Counted from the stretch's first letter, positions 34,192-45,200 are shown. The stretch: 64,000 nucleotides of DNA from JAZDOK01 sp043798715 (GCA_043798715.1 JAZDOK010000001.1:11274-75273), one strand, 5' to 3'. Made by a program: numbers and translations. Notes: a model not told the origin generated them from the letters alone.

Positions 34192-35679
34192 TTGAAGAGG
34201 GACCAAGACAGGACTCCCTACCTGGATGCCATTTTGAAATACGTAAAGGACGGGACGCTCACTTTTCACTGTCCGGGACACCAGCAGGGCAAGGGCGCCC
34301 ATAAGCGCCTCCGCGACCTCATCGGGAAGAGCGCCCTTCAGGCCGATATCACCCAGGTACTCGGGCTGGATGACATTCACCAGCCCTTCGGCCCGGTGCT
34401 GGAAGCCCAGGAACTGGCGGCCAGGGCCTACGGGGCCGATTATACGCACTTTCTGATCAATGGCTCCTCCTCCGGAAACCAGGCCATGATCATGGCGGCC
34501 TGCAACCCGGGCGAAGAGATTATCATTCCCAGGAACGCCCACAAATCAACGATCTCGGCCCTGATCTTAAGCGGCGCCATCCCCGCGTACGTCATGCCTG
34601 AATTCGATTACCTCATGCACGTGGATCACTCCGTCACTCTGGAGAGCGTTAAAAAATCTCTTTTGGAGCACCCCGCCGCCAGGGCGGTCCTCCTTGTCAG
34701 TCCCACCTACTATGGTTTTTCAGCCGATCTCGAGCGTATCGAAAAACTGGTGCACGGTCTCGGCAAGATGCTCCTGGTGGATGAGGCCTGGGGCCCGCAC
34801 CTTCACTTTCACCCCGACCTCCCGCTTTCCGCCACGGCGGCCGGCGCCGACCTCTGCGTCAACTCCACTCACAAGATCATCGGGGGCCTATCCCAGACCT
34901 CGATGCTGCATCAGAGTGGAAACCGCGTTGACCGGGGCCGCCTCCAGAGCGTGCTTCGCATCTTCCTCAGTACCAGCCCCAATTCGCTCCTCATCGCCTC
35001 CATGGACGTGGCCCGGATGCAGATGGCGACGGAGGGGAAAAAACTTCTCAGCCGGGCCATCCGCCTGGGGAATTATCTGCGCGAGAAGATCAATGCCATC
35101 CCCGGCTTCCGCTGCTACGGGGAGGAGATCGTCGGAAAGCCCGGCGCCTTCGATATGGATCCGACGAGAATCACCTTCACGGCGAGAGAGTTGGGCCTGA
35201 CCGGCTATGAAATCGAACGCCACCTTCGCTACCGGCACAATATTCAGATTGAGATGGCCGAACTTTTCAATATCGTCGTCCTGATCACGATCGGACACTC
35301 CCGGAAGGACGTGGACACCTTGGTGGCGGCTCTCCGATCCATCTCGCGGGAATACCAAAAGCAGGCTCCCCTCCCCTCCCCATCCATTTTCTTCGACCGC
35401 AGGCGGGGAAGACCCGTGGAACTTCCCGACTGGCCCCCCCAGCGCCTGGCCCCGCGCGAGGCCTTCACGGCCGGGTTTGCGACTATCCCGCTTAAAAGCT
35501 CCGCCGGACGGATCTGCACGGAGCTGGTGACCCCTTATCCTCCGGGCATTCCGATTCTATGCCCCGGAGAGGAAATCACTCAGGATATCATAGACTACCT
35601 CGACGTCGAGATGGCGGCGGGAGTCCACATCCAGGGTCCGGTCGATCCGCTCCTGGAAACAATACGGGTGGTGAAATAA
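34192..35679 (+). CDS. Orn/Lys/Arg decarboxylase family PLP enzyme (YaaO type)
   Basis: A 495-residue fold-I PLP enzyme of the short (SpeA/YaaO-type) group. Motifs: [25 protein letters not shown] for phosphate binding, the cofactor Asp in [14 protein letters not shown] and the Schiff-base Lys in [18 protein letters not shown]. The C-terminal decarboxylase domain includes [15 protein letters not shown]. It makes a polyamine or cadaverine from a basic amino acid; the substrate (Arg, Lys or Orn) is not clear. TTG start with AGGAAGGA 8 nt upstream. It opens a block whose order (decarboxylase, tmk, small gene, holB, ricT) mirrors Bacillus yaaO-tmk-yaaQ-yaaR-holB-yaaT. Confidence 0.93.
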   Translation: MKRDQDRTPYLDAILKYVKDGTLTFHCPGHQQGKGAHKRLRDLIGKSALQADITQVLGLDDIHQPFGPVLEAQELAARAYGADYTHFLINGSSSGNQAMIMAACNPGEEIIIPRNAHKSTISALILSGAIPAYVMPEFDYLMHVDHSVTLESVKKSLLEHPAARAVLLVSPTYYGFSADLERIEKLVHGLGKMLLVDEAWGPHLHFHPDLPLSATAAGADLCVNSTHKIIGGLSQTSMLHQSGNRVDRGRLQSVLRIFLSTSPNSLLIASMDVARMQMATEGKKLLSRAIRLGNYLREKINAIPGFRCYGEEIVGKPGAFDMDPTRITFTARELGLTGYEIERHLRYRHNIQIEMAELFNIVVLITIGHSRKDVDTLVAALRSISREYQKQAPLPSPSIFFDRRRGRPVELPDWPPQRLAPREAFTAGFATIPLKSSAGRICTELVTPYPPGIPILCPGEEITQDIIDYLDVEMAAGVHIQGPVDPLLETIRVVK

Positions 35680-35684
35680 AAAAG

Positions 35685-37229
35685 ATGGTGACAGAGTTCA
35701 AGGATGAAAGCATCCAGATCACCGACGATCTGGACTCCCTTATACACATTCTTCCCCCGGGCATCAAGGGTCGCCTCGAAAGCCTGCCGTCCCTGGAGAA
35801 CCTTCTTGAGATAGTGATGGACCTAGGCAGAAAACCCGAAGCCCGCTTCCCCGAGCAGATACACCTCCTTGGGGAGGAAACGGTCACGCGGGACGAGCTG
35901 GATTATGCGGTCTCAAGGGTCAGCGTCTTCGGAAAGGACAACCGGGCCGGAATCGAGCGGACCCTCCACCGCATCTCGGCCATCCGCAACCGGACAGGCC
36001 TGATCGTTGGACTCACCTGCCGGGTGGGCCGCGCCGTGTACGGCACCATCGCCATCATCCGCGACATCATCGAAAGCGGAAAAAGCATCCTCCTGCTGGG
36101 ACGTCCCGGCGTGGGCAAGACCACCATGCTCCGGGAAGTCGCCCGTGTTCTCTCTGACGAGTTCCACAAGCGGGTCATCATCGTGGACACCTCCAATGAA
36201 ATCGCCGGGGACGGGGACATCCCCCACCCCGCGATCGGCGGGGCCCGCCGGATGCAGGTCCCTGTTCCCGAACAGCAGCACGCCGTCATGATCGAGGCCG
36301 TGGAAAACCACATGCCGGAAGTCATCGTGGTGGACGAAATCGGAATCGAGGAAGAGGCTTATGCAGCCCGTACCATCGCCGAGCGCGGCGTGCAGCTCGT
36401 GGCCACCGCCCACGGGAACACACTTGAGAACCTCCTTATGAACCCCACCCTGTCCGACCTGGTGGGCGGCATTCAGGCGGTCACCCTCGGAGACGAGGAG
36501 GCCCGCCGGAGAAAGTCCCAGAAGACCGTCCTGGAGCGGAAGGCGCCCCCCACCTTCGAGGTGGTCATAGAAATACACTCGGTCGGCAACCTGGTCCTGC
36601 ACCAGAACGTGGCGGAAGTGGTCGATCTGATTCTCAGGGGACTTCCTCCCATGCCTGAAATACGCGTCCGCGATGACTCGGGACGCATGGAGGTTCTCCA
36701 GACCTCCAACATCGAAGAAGTAAAAGTCATGGCCGGGCAGATAAACGGCTTTCACCGTCCGGGCGAAAAATATTCCGGCATCGTCAGAATTTATCCCTAC
36801 GCCGTCAGCCGCAACCGCCTGGAAAAATCCATCCGGGAACTGGGCGTCCCGGCGAGAATCGTGAGAAACCTGGAAGAGGCCGACGTCATCCTGGCCGTCA
36901 AGGGGCACGACCGGAGAGCCGCCTTGAAGCTCAAGGAAACCGGAACCGCCACCATCCGGGACATAAAGAGCAACACGGAAAAACAGATTCGTGCCTTCCT
37001 GCAGGAACTCTTTGACCTGCCCTCCGGCGACATCGAGGAGGCGGCCATCAAAGAAACGGAAGAGGCCATCCGCGAAGTGCTCCGCACCTCGCAGGCCCGC
37101 GAGATCTCCCCGCAGAATTCATACATCAGGAGTCTGCAGCACAAGCTGGTGGAATCTCACCACCTGTGCTCCCGCTCCACCGGCGAGGAGCCTAACCGGA
37201 GACTGAGGATTTATTTAAATAATGAGTAA
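35685..37229 (+). CDS. Ycf45/SpoIIIAA-like AAA ATPase with R3H domain
   Basis: A 514-residue protein. Residues ~15-100 are an N-terminal domain ([31 protein letters not shown]), followed by an ATPase core with Walker [20 protein letters not shown] and Walker B VIVVDEIG and the conserved [26 protein letters not shown] stretch. A C-terminal R3H single-strand nucleic-acid-binding domain has [25 protein letters not shown]. Related proteins are chloroplast Ycf45 and the SpoIIIAA-like ATPases. The start at 35685 (MVTEFKDE) replaces an earlier in-frame ATG lying inside the decarboxylase gene. It begins 5 bp after the decarboxylase and overlaps tmk by 8 bp. Its cellular task is unknown. Confidence 0.92.
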   Translation: MVTEFKDESIQITDDLDSLIHILPPGIKGRLESLPSLENLLEIVMDLGRKPEARFPEQIHLLGEETVTRDELDYAVSRVSVFGKDNRAGIERTLHRISAIRNRTGLIVGLTCRVGRAVYGTIAIIRDIIESGKSILLLGRPGVGKTTMLREVARVLSDEFHKRVIIVDTSNEIAGDGDIPHPAIGGARRMQVPVPEQQHAVMIEAVENHMPEVIVVDEIGIEEEAYAARTIAERGVQLVATAHGNTLENLLMNPTLSDLVGGIQAVTLGDEEARRRKSQKTVLERKAPPTFEVVIEIHSVGNLVLHQNVAEVVDLILRGLPPMPEIRVRDDSGRMEVLQTSNIEEVKVMAGQINGFHRPGEKYSGIVRIYPYAVSRNRLEKSIRELGVPARIVRNLEEADVILAVKGHDRRAALKLKETGTATIRDIKSNTEKQIRAFLQELFDLPSGDIEEAAIKETEEAIREVLRTSQAREISPQNSYIRSLQHKLVESHHLCSRSTGEEPNRRLRIYLNNE

Positions 37230-37905
37230 AGAAGCCATAATTCAGAAGCCAGAAGCCAGAAGTCCCGGCAGAGGGCTGTTCATCACTTTAGAGGGGGTCG
37301 AAGGATGCGGCAAGACGACCCAGGCCGCCAGGCTGAAAAGGTATCTTGAAGAACGGAATATTCCCGTCCTCTTGACCCGGGAGCCGGGGGGGACGGCGGT
37401 TGGGGAAAAAATAAGGAAGATTCTCATAGACCCTGAAAACAAGGATCTCCTGCCCCTGACGGAGGTACTTCTTTTTTCCGCCGCCCGCCACCAGCACGTC
37501 ATGGAGGTTATTCGTCCCGCCCTCGAGAGGGGATTTGTCGTCCTCAGTGATCGTTTTTATGACGCCACCCTCGCCTACCAGGGATTCGGCCGCGGCATCG
37601 AGAAGACGACTCTGAAAGCACTGACCCGCCTGGCCACCGGCGGATTAAAGCCCGATCTCACGCTCATTCTGGATCTTGATCCGCAAGAGGGCTTTAAACG
37701 CCTCTTGAAAAGCCGGCCGTTTGCTGATAGAATTGAGAAGGAAACTTTGGAATTTTTCCTCCGGGTGCGGGAGGGCTACCTGGCCATCGCCTCCCGGGAA
37801 AAGAAGCGTTGCAGGGTTTTTGACGCGTCTGCGGAAGAAGAGACCCTTCACCGGAAGATCGCCGGGGTCGTGATGAGCCGGTGGAGCCGGCTTAAGAAAG
37901 GATGA
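37222..37905 (+). CDS. tmk: Thymidylate kinase
   Basis: A 227-residue dTMP kinase converting dTMP to dTDP. It has the P-loop [19 protein letters not shown], the DR-x motif in [18 protein letters not shown] and LTREPGGT of the base/phosphate site. The lid ([16 protein letters not shown]) lacks the E. coli-type basic lid pattern, so Arg after the P-loop is less usual. The N-terminus carries ~15 extra residues encoded by a tandem 7-nt repeat (CAGAAGC three times, 37243-37263); the true start could be later, but no good alternative start codon with ribosome site is seen. It feeds dTTP synthesis with thyX and tdk further along. Confidence 0.95.
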   Translation: MSKEAIIQKPEARSPGRGLFITLEGVEGCGKTTQAARLKRYLEERNIPVLLTREPGGTAVGEKIRKILIDPENKDLLPLTEVLLFSAARHQHVMEVIRPALERGFVVLSDRFYDATLAYQGFGRGIEKTTLKALTRLATGGLKPDLTLILDLDPQEGFKRLLKSRPFADRIEKETLEFFLRVREGYLAIASREKKRCRVFDASAEEETLHRKIAGVVMSRWSRLKKG

Positions 37906-37915
37906 CTGAGAGCCC

Positions 37916-38242
37916 ATGGACGAGACGGGAAACAGGAAAAGAAAATTCAAGAGAGACTTTTCGGCTCGCGAGTGCAAGCCTTTTAATTTTCACTTGCTGA
38001 CCGGGGAGCGGAGCGGCAGGAAATCCCCGCTTAAGCTTTCCGCCGTATTGGAGAGCCTGGAAAAAACACTTTTAAAGTCCATCCTCTCCCTCCCCCCCGA
38101 GGAGCAGTTGGAATCGCTCAATTTCGTGCGCACCTTTGAAGGTAAGGATCGCTATGTAATCAGTATCTGGTACGCCGAAATGAAAGGAAACACGAGCTAC
38201 TCCTCCATGCTTATAAGGGCCTGCGGAATCCGCAAGAATTAA
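37916..38242 (+). CDS. Hypothetical protein in the yaaR position
   Basis: A 108-residue protein between tmk and holB. The first 35 residues are basic (NRKRKFKRDFSARECKPF), then a helical part (LSAVLESLEKTLLKSILSLPPEEQLESLNFVRTFEG) and a short C-terminal end (VISIWYAEMKGNTSYSSML). In Bacillus this place in the block is held by yaaR (DUF327), but I see no convincing sequence match, so position is the only argument. Its stop codon TAA is directly followed by the holB ATG, indicating tight cotranslation. Function unknown. Confidence 0.75.
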   Translation: MDETGNRKRKFKRDFSARECKPFNFHLLTGERSGRKSPLKLSAVLESLEKTLLKSILSLPPEEQLESLNFVRTFEGKDRYVISIWYAEMKGNTSYSSMLIRACGIRKN

Positions 38243-39382
38243 ATGATCCATCTATTGGGGCAGGAAAAAGTCCTGCAGCTCCTACAGCGCTTTATCTTGC
38301 GGGACGAGCTTCCCCAATCCCTCCTCTTTACCGGCCCCGAGGGCGTCGGCAGAAAAACAGCGGCCCTCTGGTTCGCCAAGGCGCTCAACTGCCCCTCTCT
38401 TTCCAGTGAGGGATCGCCCTGCGGGCACTGCCTCTCCTGCGATAAAATCGCCCGGGGTATTCACCCCGACGTCCGCCCGATCGAGCCAATGAACGATAAG
38501 CTGCGCCGGGAACTTCAAGGAAAAACTGATAATGAGAAACAATCATCGAATATTAAATCCATAAAGATCGATGATATTCGGCATCTTCAACAAGAATTTT
38601 TCCGAAAACCTCTCGAAGGGCGGCGCAAGGTTTACATTGTTACTGATGCCATGAAAATGCACAGCGAAGCGGCCAGCAGTTTTCTGAAGATACTTGAAGA
38701 GCCCCCACCCAACGTGACTTTCATCCTGGTTGCGGAATCTCCCTCAGCCCTCCTGCCCACGATCGTCTCGCGGTGCCAGCTAGTGATGTTTTCCCTGCTC
38801 CCCAAAGACCTCATCGTGCACCATCTCATGGAGAAGTTCGGCATTTCTCCCGAAAAAGCCGCGAAGGTCGCCTCCATCTCCGAGGGCAGCCTGGGAAATG
38901 CCATAAAGCTCCTTGAAAACGATAAAAAATGGGACCTGCGGGAGGAAGCTCTGAACTTTGCCGACAAAATCCCCTCCACTTCTCTTTTCGAGATGATCGA
39001 ATCAACCTCCCGCTGGGCGCCTGAGGCCAAAAAGAAGAGACTGAACGGCACAGTAGAACCGGCCTCCCGTTTGGCTGAAGAAGAGAGCCCCGAGGAAGAA
39101 AAAAACGAGACTCTCCTTGCCTTCCTGGAACATCTGGTGAGTTGGTTTAGAGATGTCCTCATACTGGAGGAGGGGGCTCCGGAAAGCCTGCTCATCAACC
39201 AGGATCGATTGCCGATCCTGATGAAGTGGCGCGGGATTCTTAACCGGAACCTCCTCCAGGAGATCATTTATCTTCTTCTCGAGTCCGCCAGGCAAATCAA
39301 CAGAAATGCCAACGGCCGTCTCGTCCTTCAGAACGTTTTTGTCCAGATGAATAACAAACTCCGGATCCTTGAAGAAATGTGA
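38243..39382 (+). CDS. holB: DNA polymerase III delta' subunit
   Basis: A 379-residue clamp-loader subunit of the AAA+ family. The P-loop is degenerate-looking but present (FTGPEGVGRKTAALWFAKAL), the zinc module is CGHCLSCDKI near residue 55-62, the SRC motif is in PTIVSRCQLVMF, and helix alpha4-sensor EAASSFLKILEEPPPNVTFIL is classic. The C-terminal collar domain carries an unusual Glu-rich insertion (EEESPEEEKNETLL) around residue 285. It helps load the beta clamp at replication forks. It starts immediately after the preceding stop and is followed 7 bp later by ricT. Confidence 0.93.
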   Translation: MIHLLGQEKVLQLLQRFILRDELPQSLLFTGPEGVGRKTAALWFAKALNCPSLSSEGSPCGHCLSCDKIARGIHPDVRPIEPMNDKLRRELQGKTDNEKQSSNIKSIKIDDIRHLQQEFFRKPLEGRRKVYIVTDAMKMHSEAASSFLKILEEPPPNVTFILVAESPSALLPTIVSRCQLVMFSLLPKDLIVHHLMEKFGISPEKAAKVASISEGSLGNAIKLLENDKKWDLREEALNFADKIPSTSLFEMIESTSRWAPEAKKKRLNGTVEPASRLAEEESPEEEKNETLLAFLEHLVSWFRDVLILEEGAPESLLINQDRLPILMKWRGILNRNLLQEIIYLLLESARQINRNANGRLVLQNVFVQMNNKLRILEEM

Positions 39383-39389
39383 GGAAACC

Positions 39390-40235
39390 ATGGATAAAGT
39401 TGTAGGAATTTCCTTCAGGCGGGCGGGAAAAGTTTATCTTTTCACTACCGGCGGCCTGGAACTGTCCGAGGAAGAATGGGTCATTGTCGAAACGGCCCGC
39501 GGACGCGAAATCGGGCAGGTGGTAGCCGGTCCCCGGGATATGCAGGAAGAAGACTCTTCCACAACCCTGAAGGGCGTCATGCGGAAAGCCACCCAGAAGG
39601 ATTTCATCGCCGCCAGGGAACTGGAGATGAAGGCGATGGAGGCCTTCCGCATCGGGGAGGCCAAGATCAAATTTCACAAGCTCCCCATGAAACTTCTTGA
39701 AGTGGAGTATACCCTGGATGGCGGCAAGATCATCTTTTGTTTCAGCGCCGAGGGAAGAGTGGACTTCAGGGACCTGGTCAAGGACCTGGCCTCGGTCTTC
39801 AGAAAACGGATCGAACTGCATCAAATCGGGGTGCGCGATGAGGCTAAAATGCTGGGAGGTCTCGGCTGCTGCGGGAGATCTTTATGTTGCGCGACGTTTC
39901 TCACCGAATTCGCCCCTGTTTCCATCAAGATGGCCAAAGAGCAGAACCTCTCCTTAAACCCCGTCAAAATATCGGGGACCTGCGGACGCTTGATGTGCTG
40001 CCTGAAATACGAACATGATTTCTACCATGAGGCCCGCAAACGCCTTCCCTCCATCGGGAGCGAGGTTCAGATGGACGATGAAGGAATCGGCGTGGTCGTG
40101 GATGTCAACGTCCCCAAGGATACGGTCATCGTGGAATTACCCAGCAAGGCCCGCCTGGAGATGCCGGGCGGCCAGGCCCGCGTCATTTCCAAAAAGGAAG
40201 GCAAGAGCAAGCCGAAGGCGGAGAAGGAAAAATAG
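39390..40235 (+). CDS. ricT: PSP1-domain protein RicT/YaaT
   Basis: A 281-residue protein of the PSP1/YaaT family. The Cys-rich core GGLGCCGRSLCCATFL ... SGTCGRLMCCLKYEHDFY is fully conserved; in Bacillus RicT such cysteines hold a [4Fe-4S] cluster in the Y-complex that guides RNase Y. The start MDKVVGISF is preferred because GAGGA lies 5 nt upstream; an earlier in-frame ATG lies inside holB. The last ~20 residues are a Lys-rich tail. Placement directly after holB is the same as in Firmicutes. The RicA and RicF partners are not in this window. Confidence 0.93.
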   Translation: MDKVVGISFRRAGKVYLFTTGGLELSEEEWVIVETARGREIGQVVAGPRDMQEEDSSTTLKGVMRKATQKDFIAARELEMKAMEAFRIGEAKIKFHKLPMKLLEVEYTLDGGKIIFCFSAEGRVDFRDLVKDLASVFRKRIELHQIGVRDEAKMLGGLGCCGRSLCCATFLTEFAPVSIKMAKEQNLSLNPVKISGTCGRLMCCLKYEHDFYHEARKRLPSIGSEVQMDDEGIGVVVDVNVPKDTVIVELPSKARLEMPGGQARVISKKEGKSKPKAEKEK

Positions 40236-40328
40236 AGAACCGCTTCTTAGGTATTTTCCAAATCAGGAGGAATTTTTCTCTGCGGGGGATAATAAGTCAT
40301 ACATACCACATGCGCAGGGAGGACGACG

Positions 40329-40583
40329 ATGGCGACTAAAGAGGAAAAACTGGAAAAGGCCATGAGCATCATCGGTGAGGCCATGAAGGAACTCACCCCG
40401 GAGGAAAACAAGTACCTTGTCTGGCTGAAAGAGCAGATTGATGAGGCCGCTGAGGCCATGGGCGGCGAGGAATTCGACCACCGCTCTGAATTCTGCTATG
40501 GAATCATCACCAGCGGCGAGAAGATCCATAACGAAAAACTTTTGAAAGCCTGTAAAAATTATATCGAAGCCAAGGAAAAATAA
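40329..40583 (+). CDS. Small acidic helical protein
   Basis: An 84-residue, mostly alpha-helical acidic protein (EEKLEKAMSIIGEAMKEL, EENKYLVWLKEQIDEAAEAM). It lacks membrane segments, Cys pairs and any motif I know. AGGGAGGACGACG lies upstream of the ATG with acceptable spacing. It is the last gene of the block that starts with the decarboxylase or pdxS and is followed by a strong terminator. Codon use and length make it a credible gene; function unknown. Confidence 0.78.
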   Translation: MATKEEKLEKAMSIIGEAMKELTPEENKYLVWLKEQIDEAAEAMGGEEFDHRSEFCYGIITSGEKIHNEKLLKACKNYIEAKEK

Positions 40584-40611
40584 ACCAAAAAAGATTTCTT
40601 GTTTTTTTACG

Positions 40612-40633
40612 GAGGCGCCAAGGCGCCTCTTTT
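40612..40633 (+). terminator. Intrinsic terminator of the holB-ricT block
   Basis: GAGGCGCC / GGCGCCTC, 8-bp perfect stem with a 2-nt centre, followed by TTTT. It ends the long plus-strand unit and faces the end of the minus-strand mtnP gene. Confidence 0.8.
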
Positions 40634-40659
40634 CATAAGGTGCAAACCTCGCTTACGAG

Positions 40660-41460
40660 TCAGACCCCGGCGTACTTCAGAGCTTCTCCGCAGGCGCAGG
40701 ATCTCTCCGCAGGCATGGAGGCTATCATCTTCTTAATCAATTCTTTGACCAGTTCGTTGTTCCGATTGAAGACCTTTACGACTTCGCTGGAGGAAACGGG
40801 CTCGATGCCATCAGCCCCCTCCAGACCGGCGTCATAATCTGTGATGAGTGATATATTCACGAAGCACATCTCCAGCTCCCGGGCCAGGGCCGCTTCGGGA
40901 TAACCGGTCATGTTGATGACGGACCAGCCCATTCTGTTAAACCATCGGCTCTCGGCCCGGGTGGAGAACCTGGGACCCTGAATGACAACCATTGTTCCTT
41001 CCCGGTGCAGGGTAACCGAAAGTTTCGCCGCCGCCTCGGCCGCAATCCGCCCCAGGCGGGAGCAGTAGGGATCGGCGGTGCTCACGTGAGTGGTGCACGG
41101 CCCGTCAAAGTAGGTGTCTTTTCTTCCCCGCGTGCGATCCACGAACTGGTCGCAGAGGACGAAATCTCCCGGCTTTAATTGCTTCTGAAGGCTTCCGGCG
41201 GCGCAAGGCGAGATTATCTGGGTAACCCCCAGCTCCTTGAATGCCCACAGGTTGGCGCGGTAGGGTATGCAGTGAGGCGGCAGGCGGTGCCCCCGCCCGT
41301 GGCGGGGGAGAAAGGCCACCTGTCTGCCTTCCAGGGTTCCGACCGTAAAATTGTCGCTCGGAGGGCCGTAGGGCGTGTGAATTTTTATCTCCTCCGCCTC
41401 CTCCAGAAAGGAGTAAAAACCGGAGCCGCCGATAATCCCGATTTGAGCAGACTTATTCAT
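40660..41460 (-). CDS. mtnP: S-methyl-5'-thioadenosine phosphorylase
   Basis: A 266-residue purine-nucleoside-phosphorylase-type enzyme. It splits methylthioadenosine, a by-product of polyamine synthesis and other SAM reactions, into adenine and methylthioribose 1-phosphate. Signatures: IGIIGGSGFYSF, LPRHGRGHRLPPHCIPYRANLWAFKELG, CAAGSLQ, and VIQGPRFSTRAESRWFNRMGWSVINMTGYPEA, the last with the Met-Thr that marks MTAP-type over PNP. It fits the neighbouring polyamine-type decarboxylase and the spermidine-synthase-like gene. It starts 3 bp after the end of the bifunctional-nuclease-domain gene and so is cotranscribed with it. Confidence 0.95.
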   Translation of the reverse strand: MNKSAQIGIIGGSGFYSFLEEAEEIKIHTPYGPPSDNFTVGTLEGRQVAFLPRHGRGHRLPPHCIPYRANLWAFKELGVTQIISPCAAGSLQKQLKPGDFVLCDQFVDRTRGRKDTYFDGPCTTHVSTADPYCSRLGRIAAEAAAKLSVTLHREGTMVVIQGPRFSTRAESRWFNRMGWSVINMTGYPEAALARELEMCFVNISLITDYDAGLEGADGIEPVSSSEVVKVFNRNNELVKELIKKMIASMPAERSCACGEALKYAGV

Positions 41461-41463
41461 GCG

Positions 41464-41973
41464 TCAAGACTCTCCTGACTTTTCATCGGATGCATCCGGT
41501 GGTTTAAAAAAGTCACTCGGCTTAAGGTTCTCAATGAACTTCTTGAATTTCTTGGCCTCCCGGTCTTCGGCCGATTTGTCCAGGATGGTCTCCTCCAGCA
41601 CAATCCGCTCGGAGACATAGATCGGCGCATTGGCCCTCAGCGCCAGTGCTATGCTGTCGCTGGGACGCGCATCCACCTCGATGCTGGCGCCGTTATTTTC
41701 CAGTACGACCTTGGCGTAAAAAGTGTTTTCCTGAATGTCATGGATGACGATCCGGCTGACTTTGGCTTTCAGTGCGTCGATGATGGATTTCATTAAATCA
41801 TGCGAAAGGGGCCTGGGAACGGGAGCCCCCTCAAGAGCCAGGGCGATGGCCGTGGCCTCAAACGGCCCGATCAGGATGGGAAGGTATCGCTTCCCGTCCA
41901 CATCCTTGAGGATGACGACCGGATCGTGAGTAAGCAGATCGATCCCCAGCTTATCCACTTTCATTTTTCGCAT
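41464..41973 (-). CDS. Bifunctional nuclease (DUF151) family protein
   Basis: A 169-residue member of the BFN/DUF151 family. The core is complete: PVVILKDVDGKRYLPILIGPFEATAIALALEG, PRPLSHDLMKSIIDALKA, and ASIEVDARPSDSIALALRANAPIYVSE. A plant member has RNase and DNase activity; bacterial roles are not settled. The start MRKMKVDKLG at 41973 is chosen because the region upstream has no family similarity and an AGAGAG site lies 8 nt before the ATG; the frame stays open for ~115 further codons upstream. The C-terminal tail is charged. It is cotranscribed with mtnP and divergent from the large membrane-TPR gene. Confidence 0.9.
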   Translation of the reverse strand: MRKMKVDKLGIDLLTHDPVVILKDVDGKRYLPILIGPFEATAIALALEGAPVPRPLSHDLMKSIIDALKAKVSRIVIHDIQENTFYAKVVLENNGASIEVDARPSDSIALALRANAPIYVSERIVLEETILDKSAEDREAKKFKKFIENLKPSDFFKPPDASDEKSGES

Positions 41974-42207
41974 CGGAGCCACTCTCTTTCCGCAGATGGC
42001 ACGGAAATCAGCCTTGACTGACCCGCAGGATGACCTTGAAGTCATTCCCATTATATCAGAAAGGATTGTAAAAATCCAGTCCTTTGGACCCGGACCCTGT
42101 AACGCGAAGTATTTGGATTTCGCGGGCTCTTTGACGCTGCCACCATTCATAATCCGAAAAATCAACTGGAAGGGAGGAAAACACATCCTCCGGCAGAACT
42201 TAGAAAA

Positions 42208-45200
42208 ATGAGTAAAAAAAGAGGTTATTTCTACATCTACCTTTGTTTCTTTTTCTCCGGCCTGACCAGCCTCGTCTACGAGACCATCTGGACCAGAATG
42301 CTCAGCCTGATCTTTGGCCACACCGTCCTGGCCATCAGTACGGTCCTGGCAGTCTTCATGGGAGGCCTGGCCCTCGGAAGCTACCTCCTGGGCCGATGGG
42401 TGGATGACAGCCGGCGACGCCCCATGGAAGGCCTCTGGCAGTGGCTTGGGAAGGGGAACTCCTCAGTCCCCCTCCGCCTCTACGGCATCCTGGAGGGAAT
42501 CATCGGCCTCTACGTCCTCCTCACCCCCGCCCTGCTCGGGGCTATTGAAAAAACCTACGTCATGATCGCCTCCCGGGGAAGCTTTTCGTACAACGCCCTC
42601 AGCCTGGCCTGCTTCTTCATGAGCTTTCTGGCTCTCATCATACCGACCACCTGCATGGGAGCGACCCTCCCCGTCATAAGCAAGTTTCTCATCCACTCCC
42701 GCGAGGAACTCGGCGGAAAGCTGGGAGGCATCTATGCGCTCAACACGGCGGGAGCGGTCACCGGTTCCGCCCTGGCCGGATTCGTGCTCCTCCCGGTCTT
42801 CGGAGCCAGAACCTCCCTCCTGGCGGGAGCCCTCATCAATATCTGGATTTTTTTCCTTATCTTTTATGCAGCTCACGTCTTCGCCGGTGAAAAAGAAGAC
42901 GACAAAGGCTCCACCTCCCCGGCGGAGGAAGAATCCCCAGCCGCCAAAAAGGCGCCAGCTCCCCTCCCCCCCTGGATCTTTCGCTGGATCATCCTCTCAT
43001 TTGGATTTGTCGGCTTTTCCTCCATGGTTTACGAGGTGGCCTGGACGCGGGCCATCTGCCTGGCTATCGGAAGTTCCATTTACGCCTTCTCCATCATTCT
43101 GACCACGTTTCTTCTGGGCATCGCCCTCGGCAGCGCCGTCTTCTCGCTCTTTTTCGCCCGGAGGCAGAACTCCATAATTCTTCTGGCCTGGGTCGAGGCG
43201 GCCGTTGGAGCATCCAGCCTGCTTCTCACCTTTTTTTTCGGAAACCTGCCCTTCTTTTTCTATAAAATTTTTCCCGTCATTCAGGGCTCTCACTTCTCTT
43301 TAGTCCTGGGCGATTTTCTGCTCTGTTTTGCCGCCATGATCGTCCCCACCGCCCTTATGGGCTTCGCCTTTCCCCTGGTCGCGCAGATCTGCACCACCAG
43401 CCTTTCCAGCCTGGGGAAGAGCATCGGGACGGTCTATTCGGCCAACACCCTGGGTTGTATCACCGGCTCATTCCTGGCCGGATTTGTTTTCATACCTCTC
43501 CTCGGGGTCCTGAACACCATGAAAACCGGCATCCTGGCGAACCTGGTCGTGGCCCTCGCTCTTTTTCTCTGCGCCTGTTCGATCCTCTCTTGGCGGCGTA
43601 TTCTCGTCCAGAGCCTGTCTTGTCTCATACTCATCGGTGCCACCGTCGCCCTTCCCGCCTGGAACACGGGGGTCATGAGCTGCGGACCGGCCATATATGC
43701 CGGGATGTGGGAACAGATGGATCGGGTCGAATTTCTTAATAAAATCGCCCAGAAGCCCGTCTTCTACAAGGATGGGCTGAGCTGCACCGTCTCCGTCCAC
43801 CAGGCGGTCTATCCTGACATTGAACCCCTGAAAGATTACGCGGTCCGGAAAAATTTCGTCGCCCTCCGGGTCAACGGGAAGGCGGACGCATCCACCATCA
43901 GCGCCAACATGCAGACCCAGATACTACTCGGATACCTCCCGGCCCTCCTTCACCCATCCCCCAAAAAAGTGGCCGTTATCGGCCTCGGGAGCGGCATTAC
44001 ACTTGATACCATACGGCAGGCCCCCGAAGTTAAAAGGGTGGACTGCGCCGAACTTGAGCCGGCAGTGGTGGAGGCCGCCGGCTATTTCTCAAAATATAAC
44101 CACCGGGTCCTCACGGACAGCCGGGTGCGTCTCTTCACGACCGACGGCCGCCTCCTGCTCCTGGCCTCGCCCGAGCGCTACGACTTAATCATCTCCGAAC
44201 CCTCCAACCCCTGGATAGCCGGGATCACCAACCTTTTCAGCGTGGAATTCTACCGCATCTGCGCAGAGCGCCTGGCCCCCGGCGGGCTTGTCTGCCAGTG
44301 GTTTCATCTAAACAATCTGGACCCCTCGGATATAAAAATGATTTTGAATTCTTTCTACTCGGTCTTCCCCTTCGGGAGCCTCTGGTCGAGTGGAGATGGG
44401 AGGGATCTCATCCTGATCGGCCAGAAGGAAGATCGGTTGATCGACCCGGCCCGCCTGAAGCGCCTCTATGAGATACCGGTTCTGCGCCAGGCTCTTCGGA
44501 AACTGGGCTTTCTCTCCCCGGAAAGCCTCCTGGCCTCCTACCTGATGGATGCCGCAACTGCCCGGAAAATTGCCGCCCTCGCTCCACTCAACACGGATGA
44601 CCTGCCGCTTCTGGAATTTTCCGCCCCCCGCTCTTTATACCAGGACACCACCCTGATAAACCTGGAGGGCCTCAGGCAATTCAAGGAAGAGCCCCGCCTT
44701 TTAAAGGACGAAGTGGCCTCCGATTCTCCCGCCTGCTCCCACTTCCATCTGGGAGTCGCCTATATGGCGGCCAGGCAGAAGGAGGATGCCCTCCGGGAAT
44801 TCGAGATGGCCCTCTCCCTCGAACCGACGCTGACGGAAGCCCGTATACAGCAGGGACGGATCCTGATGGACATGGGAAGGAATTCCGATGCCGAACGCTC
44901 ACTTCTCCAGGCTTTCAGAGAAAAACAGAAGGAGGCCCGTACGGCCTACCTCCTGGGCCTGCTCAGCCAGAGGAAGAACAAGTGGAGTGAGGCTGAGTCT
45001 TTCTTTCGGAGAGCTCTTGCCGCCTGCGCCGGAGAGGAAGCGGCCTTTAAATACGTTCTCCTCCTCGAATCCGGGCGCTCCCTGGCAAAGCTGGGACGCA
45101 CCAGGGAAGCTGAAAACGCCCTTCTTAAGGCATCCTCCACGCAGAAAGAGAACCTGGAAGCCCTCCGGGAGCTGGCCCTTCTTAAATACCGGAGTAACCG

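Noticed and set aside
37916..38242. Calling the gene between tmk and holB yaaR
   Set aside because: Only the position agrees; the sequence does not show the DUF327 pattern.
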